Shown here piece by piece: positions 1 through 6,593 of a DNA stretch of 23,801 nt. A program made the position numbers and the translations under genes. The stretch is taken from positions 1 through 23,801 of the forward strand of contig JAWWCA010000022.1 in the NCBI GenBank assembly GCA_033720695.1, written 5' to 3'. How positions within the stretch are numbered: the stretch's first letter is position 1; the number at the start of each line of letters is the position of its first letter. The notes under the pieces were generated by a model that saw only the letters and a program-made list of their open reading frames with translations, did no database searches and had not been told where the DNA came from. The stretch comes from DATGQT01 sp033720695 (GTDB lineage: Bacteria > Bacteroidota > Rhodothermia > Rhodothermales > Rubricoccaceae).

Positions 1-2
1 CC

Positions 3-692
3 CCCACGCCCGTTCTCCCTCTCGAACGGAAGGCGCGCTCGCTCGACCTCAACTCCTTGATCGGCCCGAAGTCGGCCCGTCCGAGCGCCGACCCGGCCCC
101 TCCTCCGGCGGCCTCCCCGGAGGCCCGCGGCACGAGCGCCTCCCCGCTCGGGGCTTCGCCCGAGCCCTCAGCCTCTCCCATCCCCGAATCGGCCCCCACT
201 CCGCAGCCCTCGTCCCTCCCCGTCCCCTCCTCGCCGCTGACGGCGCGGCCGGAGCCCGCCCCGGTCCTCCCGGATGGGGTCGCCTCGGACGCCCTCGACG
301 CCGAGGCCCACGCGGTCCACACGCACCTCCTGGAGCTCACCGGCGTCGAGGACCTGGGGTTCGTGGAGGAGGTGCTCTCGAGCTACCTGCGGGCCGACCT
401 CGTGCTCGTCCGCCAGATCCAGGAGGCGTACGCCGCCGCCGATGCCCTAGGGGTCGCGAAGGCCGTCCACAAGCTGAAGTCCTCGAGCGGCATCCTAGGA
501 GCGGGTGAGCTCGCCGCCCTGTGCGCCGACCTCGAGCGCCGAGCCCGGCTCGGCCAGCTCGTCGGTACGCGGAGCCATGTCGAGGCGGTCACGCAAGCCG
601 TCGGGGCGTTCCACAGGGTCGCCGAGCGCGCGCTCACGCTGGTGCGGGAGCAGCGCGAGCCCGCAGCCTCGACGGCTCCTGCCACCCCTTGA
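3..692 (+). CDS. Hpt (histidine phosphotransfer) domain protein, probable C-terminal part of a larger sensor kinase, 5' end outside the window
   Basis: The reading frame is open to the left edge, so the gene is probably partial. A TTG at 57 could start a 211-residue protein, but the codons before it are also coding-like. Counted from that TTG, residues 1-75 are a Pro/Ala/Ser-rich linker and residues 80-200 form a helical Hpt domain. The phospho-acceptor is His138 in the motif AVHKLKSSSGILGA, followed by the usual helix ELAALCADLERRAR. Hpt domains relay phosphate between receiver domains in multistep phosphorelays, and a Pro-rich linker before a C-terminal Hpt is common in hybrid histidine kinases. 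The kinase and receiver domains would lie left of the window; this is inference. A free-standing Hpt protein is the alternative. Confidence 0.8.
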   Translation, partial: PTPVLPLERKARSLDLNSLIGPKSARPSADPAPPPAASPEARGTSASPLGASPEPSASPIPESAPTPQPSSLPVPSSPLTARPEPAPVLPDGVASDALDAEAHAVHTHLLELTGVEDLGFVEEVLSSYLRADLVLVRQIQEAYAAADALGVAKAVHKLKSSSGILGAGELAALCADLERRARLGQLVGTRSHVEAVTQAVGAFHRVAERALTLVREQREPAASTAPATP

Positions 693-753
693 GGCGAGCC
701 GGTCCGGCCCGCCCTTGCGCCCAACTCGAGCCGCTCGCCATGCGCCAGCTCAT

Positions 754-786
754 CATGAGACCCCCGTTGGACAGCGCTGTCTCATG
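754..786. repeat. Inverted repeat with inner palindrome after the Hpt gene
   Basis: CATGAGAC (754-761) is matched exactly by GTCTCATG (779-786), an 8-bp stem. The 17-nt loop and the second arm contain a 12-bp perfect palindrome, GACAGCGCTGTC (770-781), so two alternative folds exist. It lies 62 nt after the Hpt stop codon. No T-run follows on either strand, so a classic intrinsic terminator is not supported; it could be a protein-binding site or an mRNA 3' stem. The rest of 693-919 shows nothing I recognise. Confidence 0.4.
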
Positions 787-919
787 TCAGCGATCGTCCG
801 TGTTTCCGGTGGCCTTCCGGCGCGCGCGCGTGCCAATCCGCAGCAACGGAGCCGCCTGTCGCATCTCGGCGGGGCACTTGCCGATGTACTGCGCAACTGT
901 CTCTCCCTCGCCTCTACCG

Positions 920-1177
920 ATGACTCCCTCCTCCACTGTCTGCATCTCATCCGCTCCTCTGACGGTGTACCACCGCGGCTTCTCCGTCTCGCTCCTGACG
1001 ATGGCCGGGGGGACCGGGACCTACGGATTCGTCATCCGCCACCTCGACCTCGTGCTCCACTCCTCCGGTGGGGCCTATGCCTCGGTTGCTCGAGCGGAGA
1101 CCGAGGCCCGACGCTTCATCGACGACGCCCTCGGCGCGTTCGACCACGCCTGTGCCGCCCTCGACGTGGCCGACTGA
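920..1177 (+). CDS. Small protein of unknown function, about 85 residues
   Basis: I do not recognise a named family. The frame is open well upstream of this point, and the ATG at 920 was chosen because coding-like sequence begins around it; GTG at 965 and ATG at 1001 are alternatives. From about residue 17 the protein reads as a small alpha/beta fold: a YHRGFSVSLL strand, a GTYGFVIRHLDLVL strand pair, then an amphipathic helix ARAETEARRFIDDALGAF. This strand-strand-helix order, ending in A..EARRFIDD, resembles small one-domain proteins common in Bacteroidota and cyanobacteria; that is from memory. Codon third positions are mostly G or C, as in neighbouring genes. It ends 12 nt from the convergent DUF2795 gene, and such tight packing supports both. 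Confidence 0.5.
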   Translation: MTPSSTVCISSAPLTVYHRGFSVSLLTMAGGTGTYGFVIRHLDLVLHSSGGAYASVARAETEARRFIDDALGAFDHACAALDVAD

Positions 1178-1189
1178 TCCGGCCGTCGC

Positions 1190-1408
1190 CTACTCGTCCT
1201 CGTAGTAGAAGTCCTCGTTGGCCGTCGGGAAATCGGGCCAGACCTCCTCGATGTTCTCGTACGGCTCGCCGTCGTCCTCGATCTCGCGGAGGTTTTGGAT
1301 CACCTCCGCCGGAGCGCCGGTGCGGTCGGCGTAGTCGATGAGTTCGTCCTTGGTGGCGGGCCAGGGAGCATCTTCGAGGTACGCGGCGAGCTCCAGCGTC
1401 CAATACAT
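1190..1408 (-). CDS. DUF2795 domain small protein
   Basis: The 72-residue acidic protein begins MYWTLELAAYLEDAPWPATK, followed by DELIDYADRTGAP, AEVIQNLREIEDDGEPYENI and EEVWPDFP. This is the pattern of the DUF2795 family as found in Bacteroidota, where a P-A-T-K-x-E-L-I-x-Y-A core is followed by a leucine helix and an acidic tail. Its biochemical role is not known; the family is small, cytoplasmic and helical. The full family length is present and the ATG at 1408 fits the conserved N-terminus. No Shine-Dalgarno sequence precedes it. It is separated by more than 200 nt and a terminator from the M23 peptidase upstream, so it is probably transcribed alone. Confidence 0.88.
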   Translation of the reverse strand: MYWTLELAAYLEDAPWPATKDELIDYADRTGAPAEVIQNLREIEDDGEPYENIEEVWPDFPTANEDFYYEDE

Positions 1409-1568
1409 GAGCGTGTTGTACGGGGTGAGGGGGATCCCGGTGGGTGCGGGCGGCCACGGCCCAGCGGGCGCTGCGGGACCGCACGATATCGCGTGGCGGG
1501 CTCAAATGCAACCGCGAAGCGCGTGCGTCGTGGGGACCCCTCCGCTTCCATCGGGTTCCGGAGCGGCG

Positions 1569-1605
1569 AAAAAAGAGGGGCGGCCGCCCAGTGCGGCCGC
1601 CCCCC
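1569..1605 (-). terminator. Rho-independent terminator of the M23 peptidase gene
   Basis: Read on the minus strand, an 11-bp perfect stem (arms 1577-1587 and 1593-1603, GGGGCGGCCGC with its complement) closes a 5-nt loop and is followed by TCTTTTTT, seen as the A-run 1569-1574 on the plus strand. It lies 18 nt beyond the M23 stop codon. The T-run is only on the minus-strand side, which fixes the direction. Confidence 0.9.
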
Positions 1606-1623
1606 GAAATCGGTCCGGGGCGC

Positions 1624-2598
1624 TCAGTCGAACGAGGCCGTCTCGAGCTGTGCCGCCTCCAGGAGCTCCTGGTACTCCCGCGCGCTCACGCCCGGCACGA
1701 ACGTGGCCACGGGGTTGAGCGGCTCGTCGTCGGCGAGGCGGCGAACCTCGTAGTGGAGGTGGGGGGCCGTCGAGAGGCCGGTGTTGCCGCTGTAACCGAT
1801 GAGCTGGCCGCGGCTCACGGGCTCGCCCGGCGCGACGAGCGGCCGCGAGAGGTGCGCGTAGCGCGTCATCCGGTTGGAGAGCGGGTGCCGGACCTCCACC
1901 ACGTTGCCGTAGCCGCCGCGCGTGCCGACGAAGCCGACCTCGCCGTCGGCCGTGGCGTAGATCGGCGTGCCGATGGGGGTCGGGAAGTCCACGCCGTTGT
2001 GCATCCGGACGGTGCGGAGGATGGGGTGGCGCCGCATCCCGAACCCGGAGGTGAGGCGGGCCCCGCGCAACGGGAGGATGGCGGGCTGCTGGCGGATCTC
2101 AGCGCTGCGCGCACGCGCGAGCCGCTCCAGCTCCTCGAACGACCGGGACTGCAGCCGGAGCTGACGGCCCAGCCGGTCGAACGTCTCGCTCGTGTTGCGA
2201 AGGAGGGTGGCCGTGGGCGCGCTGTACCGGTCGTACTCGTCGGTGCGCGCGCCGCCGACGCCGAGGGCGAACTCGTCCTCCGAGATGGGGTCGGCCTCGA
2301 AGACCGTCCGGTAGAGCTCGCGGTCGTGATCGGCGAGGTCCTGGAGCTGGTCCGAGAAGGAGGTGAGATGGGCGTTGGCCGAGGCGAGCTGGTCGCGGAG
2401 CACCTCGATCTCCTGGCGCTGCGCGATCTCCTCGGGCGACACGCTCGTCGAGGAGACGGCCCACACGCCGGCGGCGGCGAAGACGAGGGCGAGGGCGACG
2501 ACGAGACCTCCTCGGACGAGCCAGCGGGCGCGGTCGGGCTCCACCTCGACGAAGGTGCAGGCCTCGTGGTCGTAGTAGTAGTAGCTGTTCTTAGGCAT
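1624..2598 (-). CDS. Membrane-anchored M23 family metallopeptidase
   Basis: The 324-residue protein is a zinc-dependent peptidoglycan endopeptidase of the LytM/M23 type. It has a short cytoplasmic N-terminus beginning MPKNSYYYYDHEACTFVEVE, one membrane segment at about residues 27-50, a periplasmic coiled-coil region at about 57-170 rich in E, L, Q and R, and a C-terminal M23 domain at about 180-305. Zinc ligands are visible: H200 and D204 in HNGVDFPTPIGTPIYA, and H280-L-H282 in APHLHYE. All expected ligands are present, so it is likely active rather than a degenerate EnvC/NlpD activator. An in-frame ATG 16 codons upstream exists, but this start matches the Tyr-rich N-terminus I recall from Bacteroidota relatives. 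A strong terminator follows, so it is the last or only gene of its unit. Confidence 0.93.
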   Translation of the reverse strand: MPKNSYYYYDHEACTFVEVEPDRARWLVRGGLVVALALVFAAAGVWAVSSTSVSPEEIAQRQEIEVLRDQLASANAHLTSFSDQLQDLADHDRELYRTVFEADPISEDEFALGVGGARTDEYDRYSAPTATLLRNTSETFDRLGRQLRLQSRSFEELERLARARSAEIRQQPAILPLRGARLTSGFGMRRHPILRTVRMHNGVDFPTPIGTPIYATADGEVGFVGTRGGYGNVVEVRHPLSNRMTRYAHLSRPLVAPGEPVSRGQLIGYSGNTGLSTAPHLHYEVRRLADDEPLNPVATFVPGVSAREYQELLEAAQLETASFD

Positions 2599-3061
2599 TG
2601 GCGGCGGGCGGCTTGGCGGGGCGTCGGCCGGGCGTCGCCGCTTCACCTGTGGGGCCTGCCGTCGGCGCCGGGTCGGCGCCCCGCGGCGGGCTCAACAGGT
2701 AAAGAGGCTTCCCGTAGGGGACTCGGCGCCTGCAGAACAGCGGGTGAGGGCCGCGTCGCGCCTCGGCGCTCGGCGACCTGCTCGCACAGGCGTCACGGCG
2801 GCGCCCCCATGCGCCGCCGGCCGGCAAGGATCAGGCCGGGACGACTCCGAAGCGCGTGCGACGCCGGGGTCCGGCGGCCGCAGGAGTGGTGGGAGCGCTT
2901 CAGCCGACGCGAAAATAGGGGCTCCCCCTATGAGTGTCAACTGCGGTGTCACATTCCCGCCGGCACCGGCGCCCGAGGGAGTCCTCTGGCGCGGCTCGGT
3001 GCACGGGCGTCCCCGAAACGCGCAGGAATTGCACGAAGCGCCCGCTTCGGGCCCCTCCCTC
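2599..3061. other. 463-nt intergenic region between hprK and the M23 gene
   Basis: No gene is supported here. Frames are open on both strands, but their translations are Arg/Pro/Ala-rich and low in complexity, as expected by chance at this GC content. The region holds a small perfect hairpin, CGAAGC-GCCC-GCTTCG (3034-3049), just after the hprK stop codon, and a terminator-like hairpin at 2912-2931. The part nearest 2599 must carry the promoter of the M23 gene; I could not recognise a convincing -10/-35 or Bacteroidota-type TAnnTTTG box. Confidence 0.6.
2912..2931 (-). terminator. Possible intrinsic terminator for the fmt-moxR-hprK unit
   Basis: On the minus strand a perfect 7-bp stem (ATAGGGG 2915-2921 with CCCCTAT 2925-2931, 3-nt loop) is followed directly by TTTTCGC. 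It is about 130 nt beyond the hprK stop codon. The stem is short but GC-rich at its tip and the T-run is on the correct side. Confidence 0.5.
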
Positions 3062-4078
3062 CTACTCGAAGTCGTGCTCGAACCACTCGATGCCGCGGCG
3101 CGGCCGGGCCGGTCCCTCGCCGCGCTGGATGCGCTCGGTGAGCCGGCGCGCGAACACCTCGGCCGGGTCGTAGCCGTAGTGCCGGAGGAGGTGGTTCATC
3201 GAAATCACCTCGCAGATGACCGTCACGTTTTTACCCGGCACGATGGGGAGCTTGACCACGGGCAGCTCTACGTCGAGCACCGACTCGCTCTCGTCGACCA
3301 TCGCGATGCGGGTGTACTCCTCGGCCTCGTCCCAGTGGTGCATCCGCACGATGACCTCGATGCGCTTCTGGAACCGGATCGCGCGGACGCCGAACATGGC
3401 CCGGACGTCCACGATGCCGAGCCCCCGCACCTCCATGAAGTGCTGCGCCAGCTCGGTGCCGGACCCCATCAGCACCCCCTCCGCCTTCTTCGTCGCCACC
3501 ACGACGTCGTCGGCGACGAGGCGGTGCCCGCGCTCGACGAGGTCGAGGGCCACCTCGCTCTTCCCGATGCCGGAGGCGCCGGTGAGGAGGAGCCCGATGC
3601 CATAGACGTCCACGAGCGAGCCGTGGAGCGTGAGCTGCGGGGCGAACTGGTCCTCGAGGAAGTCGCGCAGCCGATACATGAACGCCACGGTCGAGACGGG
3701 CGTGCGGTAGACGGGAACACCGGCCCGCTCGGCGGCGGCGAGGAGGGGCGCGGAGAGCTCGTTGTCGTCGGTGAGGACGATGCAGGGCAGGGTGAAGGCG
3801 AGGAGGCGCTCGAGGGCGACGAGCCGCTCGGACTCGCCGAGGTGCATCAGGAACCGGCACTCCGTGTTGCCGAGGATCTGGACGCGCTGGTGGGTAAAGA
3901 GCTCGGTGTAGCCGGCCAGCGCGATCCCGGGCCGGTGGAGGTTCGCGTCCGTGACCAGGCGGCCCTCCTCGTCGGCCTCGTTGCACAACGCCATCGGGAC
4001 GCCCACGCGCGAGCGCATCTGCTCGATCATGTAGGCCACCGTGATCGACTCCTTCTGGAACGGCTCGGGCTTTCTCAT
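3062..4078 (-). CDS. hprK: HPr kinase/phosphorylase
   Basis: The 338-residue enzyme phosphorylates and dephosphorylates a regulatory serine in HPr-type carrier proteins, linking metabolite state to PTS-type regulation. Residues 1-135 form the N-terminal domain. The kinase domain starts at HGSLVDVYGIGLLLTG (152-167), whose histidine is a conserved family residue, and continues into the P-loop GASGIGKSE (167-175). The family signature FMEVRGLGIVDVRAMFG (214-230) follows, then the C-terminal helices. Length is normal for HprK. It is the last gene after fmt and moxR, 72 nt after moxR. No HPr or PTS gene is visible nearby, so its partner must be encoded elsewhere. In lineages without sugar PTS, HprK is often thought to act on an Npr/HPr relay of unclear output; which applies here cannot be decided. 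Confidence 0.96.
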   Translation of the reverse strand: MRKPEPFQKESITVAYMIEQMRSRVGVPMALCNEADEEGRLVTDANLHRPGIALAGYTELFTHQRVQILGNTECRFLMHLGESERLVALERLLAFTLPCIVLTDDNELSAPLLAAAERAGVPVYRTPVSTVAFMYRLRDFLEDQFAPQLTLHGSLVDVYGIGLLLTGASGIGKSEVALDLVERGHRLVADDVVVATKKAEGVLMGSGTELAQHFMEVRGLGIVDVRAMFGVRAIRFQKRIEVIVRMHHWDEAEEYTRIAMVDESESVLDVELPVVKLPIVPGKNVTVICEVISMNHLLRHYGYDPAEVFARRLTERIQRGEGPARPRRGIEWFEHDFE

Positions 4079-4150
4079 GGAGCTATGGGCTAGGAGCGAG
4101 AGGGGATGAGCTTGGACCGTTCGCCGCCCATCGCTCAGAGCCCGGAGCCC

Positions 4151-5182
4151 TCACGGGACTTCCACCTTCTCCAGGATGCGGCCGACGATCTGCTCCGGGG
4201 CCACCTCCTCGGCCTCGGCCTCGTACGTGACCGTGACCCGGTGGCGGAGCACTTCCGGGGCGAGGGCACGGACGTCCTCGGGCGTGACGTAGGCGCGGCC
4301 GTCGAGGAAGGCGTGGGCGCGGGCGGCGAGGTTGAGGTGGATCGAAGCCCGCGGGCTGGCGCCGTAGGCGACGAGCCCGTCGAGGCTCTGGAGCCCGTAG
4401 CGGTGGGGCTCGCGCGTGGCGAAGACGAGGTCCACCACGTAGCCCTCGACGCGCTCGTCCACGTAGAGGTCGTTGAGCACGGCGCGGGCGGCGAGCACCT
4501 CCTCCGGCCCCACGACGGGCGACACGGGCGGCGGCCTCTCGGTGCGCGCCATCCGCCGCATGATGACCAGCTCCTCGTCGCGGGTGGGGTAGCCGACGAC
4601 CACCTTCAGCATGAACCGGTCCACCTGCGCCTCCGGCAGCGGGTACGTCCCCTCCTGCTCGATGGGGTTCTGGGTGGCGAGGACGAGGAAGGGGTGCGGG
4701 AGCGGGTGCGTCGTCTCGCCGATCGTCACTTGGTGCTCTTGCATCGCCTCGAGGAGCGCGCTCTGCACCTTGGCCGGGGCGCGGTTGATCTCGTCTGCGA
4801 GGATGACGTTGGCGAAGACGGGCCCCTTCTTGACGGCGAAGCGGGCCTCGGCCTGGTTGTAGACGAGCGTGCCGACGAGGTCGGCCGGGAGGAGGTCGGG
4901 CGTGAACTGGATGCGCTGGAACGACGCGCGGACGGCGGCGGCCAGCGTCGAGACCGTGAGCGTCTTGGCGAGGCCGGGGACCCCTTCGAGGAGGACGTGC
5001 CCGCCCGCGAGGAGGCCGATCAGCAAGCGCTCCACCATCGGCCCCTGCCCCACCACCACCTGCCCCACGGCGTCGAGGAGCGGCCGGACGAACTGGCTCT
5101 GCACGGCCACTCGCTCGGTCACGGCGTTGAGGTCGAAGGCGGGGCGGGGCGACGCGTCTATGGAGGTTGGCAGCTCGGACAT
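4151..5182 (-). CDS. MoxR family AAA+ ATPase
   Basis: The 343-residue cytoplasmic ATPase is of the MoxR group, chaperone-like AAA+ proteins that help mature or activate partner complexes, commonly with von Willebrand A-domain proteins. Walker A is GVPGLAKT (67-74) and Walker B is VILADEINRAP (126-136), followed by the SALLEAMQEHQVTIG helix. Sensor 1 lies in LATQNPIEQEGTYPLPEAQ (168-186), and the C-terminal lid follows from about 200. All ATPase motifs look intact. It lies 98 nt after fmt and 72 nt before hprK. The usual DUF58 and vWA partner genes are absent from both sides, so its client is not indicated by context. No Shine-Dalgarno sequence precedes the ATG. Confidence 0.95.
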   Translation of the reverse strand: MSELPTSIDASPRPAFDLNAVTERVAVQSQFVRPLLDAVGQVVVGQGPMVERLLIGLLAGGHVLLEGVPGLAKTLTVSTLAAAVRASFQRIQFTPDLLPADLVGTLVYNQAEARFAVKKGPVFANVILADEINRAPAKVQSALLEAMQEHQVTIGETTHPLPHPFLVLATQNPIEQEGTYPLPEAQVDRFMLKVVVGYPTRDEELVIMRRMARTERPPPVSPVVGPEEVLAARAVLNDLYVDERVEGYVVDLVFATREPHRYGLQSLDGLVAYGASPRASIHLNLAARAHAFLDGRAYVTPEDVRALAPEVLRHRVTVTYEAEAEEVAPEQIVGRILEKVEVP

Positions 5183-5280
5183 GGGGCGGGGGGATCGGCA
5201 GCCGGGATGATACGCATGCGGCAGAGGCGCTATTGCCTCCCACCGACCCTCAGGCCCCAGACGACGAACGGCGTTCCGGT

Positions 5281-6240
5281 TCAGGCCTCCGGGGTCCGCG
5301 GTCCCCCGTCGCCGCCCAGCTTCGCGCCAGCCGCCACGGGGTAGCCGTTGAGGAAGTCGCGGGCGTCCATGCGGCGCTTGCCCTGGCGCTGGAGCTCCAG
5401 GACCTCCACGGCCCCCTCACCGCAGGCCACGACGATCCGCTCGCCCGCCTCCGTCACCTCGCCGGGCGTGCCGTGCTGCCCCTCGTCCTCCACGACGGCC
5501 GTTCGCAAGAGCTTGAGCTGGCGGCCGTCGGGCAGCGTCGTCCAGGCGGCGGGGTAGGGCGAGAGGGCGCGGACGTGGTCGTGGACGCGGCGGGCGGGCT
5601 GCGCCCAGTCGACCGCCATGTCCTCTTTGAACAGCTTGGGCGCGGGACTCGCGAGGGCGTCGTCTTGGGGCGTCGCCACGGCCTCTCCCCGCTCGATGCG
5701 CCGGACGGTCTCGACGACTGCCTCCGCGCCGACCGCGGCGAGGCGGTCGTGCAGCTCGCCCGCCGTCTCGTCCGGACCGACGGGAACGCGGCGCTGGAGG
5801 ATCATCTCGCCGGTGTCCACCTTCGGCTGGAGGAAGAACGTGGTCACGCCCGTCTCCGAGACGCCGGCCATGAGCGCGCGGTTGATGGGGGCGGCGCCAC
5901 GGAAGGCGGGGAGGAGCGAGGCGTGGAGGTTGAAGGCGCCCCGCTTCGCGAGCCCGTACACCTCGGGCGGGAGGATGCGGAAGGCAACGACCACGATCAC
6001 GTCCGGGTCGAGCGCCGCCAGCGCGGCCTGGAAGGCCTCGTCCTTGAGCGACTCGGGCTGGAGCACGGGCACCTCCGCCGCCTCGGCCACCCGCTTGACG
6101 GCCGAGGCTCGCACGTGCTGGCCCCGCCCCACGGGCCGGTCCGGCACCGTCACCACGGCGACAGGCCGGTAGCCGGCGTCGAGGAGGGCACGGAGGGAAG
6201 GCACGGCGAAGTCGGGCGTGCCCATGAAGACGAGTCGCAT
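5281..6240 (-). CDS. fmt: Methionyl-tRNA formyltransferase
   Basis: The 319-residue enzyme transfers a formyl group from 10-formyltetrahydrofolate to methionyl-tRNA for translation initiation. The N-terminal Rossmann domain begins MRLVFMGTPDFAVPSLRALL. The formyltransferase active site is visible as N104 and H106 in FNLHASLLPAFRGAAPINRA and D142 in KVDTGEMI. The C-terminal OB-type tRNA-binding domain covers about 205-300. Length is typical. An in-frame ATG 14 codons earlier exists, but the family N-terminus starts at this methionine. It is the first gene of the fmt-moxR-hprK run. The usual def (peptide deformylase) neighbour is not in the window. Confidence 0.96.
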   Translation of the reverse strand: MRLVFMGTPDFAVPSLRALLDAGYRPVAVVTVPDRPVGRGQHVRASAVKRVAEAAEVPVLQPESLKDEAFQAALAALDPDVIVVVAFRILPPEVYGLAKRGAFNLHASLLPAFRGAAPINRALMAGVSETGVTTFFLQPKVDTGEMILQRRVPVGPDETAGELHDRLAAVGAEAVVETVRRIERGEAVATPQDDALASPAPKLFKEDMAVDWAQPARRVHDHVRALSPYPAAWTTLPDGRQLKLLRTAVVEDEGQHGTPGEVTEAGERIVVACGEGAVEVLELQRQGKRRMDARDFLNGYPVAAGAKLGGDGGPRTPEA

Positions 6241-6410
6241 GAAACGCGGGTGCGAGCGGGGGGGACGACGGAAGATCGCCACACGCCGGGGGCCCCCGCC
6301 CGGCGAATCCCTTCCTGCATCGGCGTAGGAGACCCCCTGATGCTCCCGTCCGCCGGATCAGTCACGCCCCGCTCGTGTACGTCTGGCGGATCCTCTTCCC
6401 TCCTGTACGC

Positions 6411-6500
6411 ATGGTGTCCGTCCTCCCAATCCTCCTCCTCACCGTCGCCCTCGTCGTCCTCGCTCTCTACGCGATCAACCGGAGAAACCGAGGAGAGTGA
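6411..6500 (+). CDS. Possible 29-residue single-pass membrane micropeptide
   Basis: An ATG at 6411 opens a 29-codon frame ending at TGA 6498-6500. The peptide starts MVSVLPILLLTVALVVLALY and ends AINRRNRGE. About 19 uninterrupted hydrophobic residues are followed by a basic tail, as expected for a membrane segment with its C-terminus in the cytoplasm. It occupies the only gene-free gap between fmt and the terminator of the GWxTD gene, on the opposite strand from both. No Shine-Dalgarno sequence is seen, as for other genes here. A short hydrophobic frame can arise by chance in CTC-rich sequence, so reality is uncertain. The remainder of the 6241-6593 gap shows no other gene. Confidence 0.4.
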   Translation: MVSVLPILLLTVALVVLALYAINRRNRGE

Positions 6501-6508
6501 CCGCGCAC

Positions 6509-6542
6509 AAAACGCCCCGTCCCAGCAAGGCGGGACGGGGCG
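6509..6542 (-). terminator. Rho-independent terminator of the GWxTD gene
   Basis: An 11-bp perfect stem, CGCCCCGTCCC (6513-6523) with GGGACGGGGCG (6532-6542), closes an 8-nt loop. On the minus strand it is followed by TTTTG (plus-strand A-run 6509-6512). It lies about 50 nt after the stop codon of the GWxTD gene and closes the phosphatidyltransferase-ftsY-GWxTD run. There is no T-run on the plus-strand side. Confidence 0.88.
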
Positions 6543-6593
6543 CGGGAGAAGACGGCCCAACAGGGCCACGATCTCCAGGCAAGTCGTGAGTCC

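Noticed and set aside
521..919. A longer version of the small plus-strand protein overlapping the Hpt gene
   Set aside because: The upstream part overlaps a well-supported gene in another frame and is Arg/Pro-rich; coding-like sequence starts only near 920.
2692..2952. An 86-codon minus-strand frame in the hprK-M23 gap
   Set aside because: No recognisable motif, low-complexity Ala/Pro/Arg content, and it overlaps the likely terminator at 2912-2931.
1444..3141. A plus-strand frame of 565 codons across the M23 gene and the following gap
   Set aside because: It is antisense to a clear metallopeptidase and shows Arg/Gly-rich, low-complexity sequence without domains.
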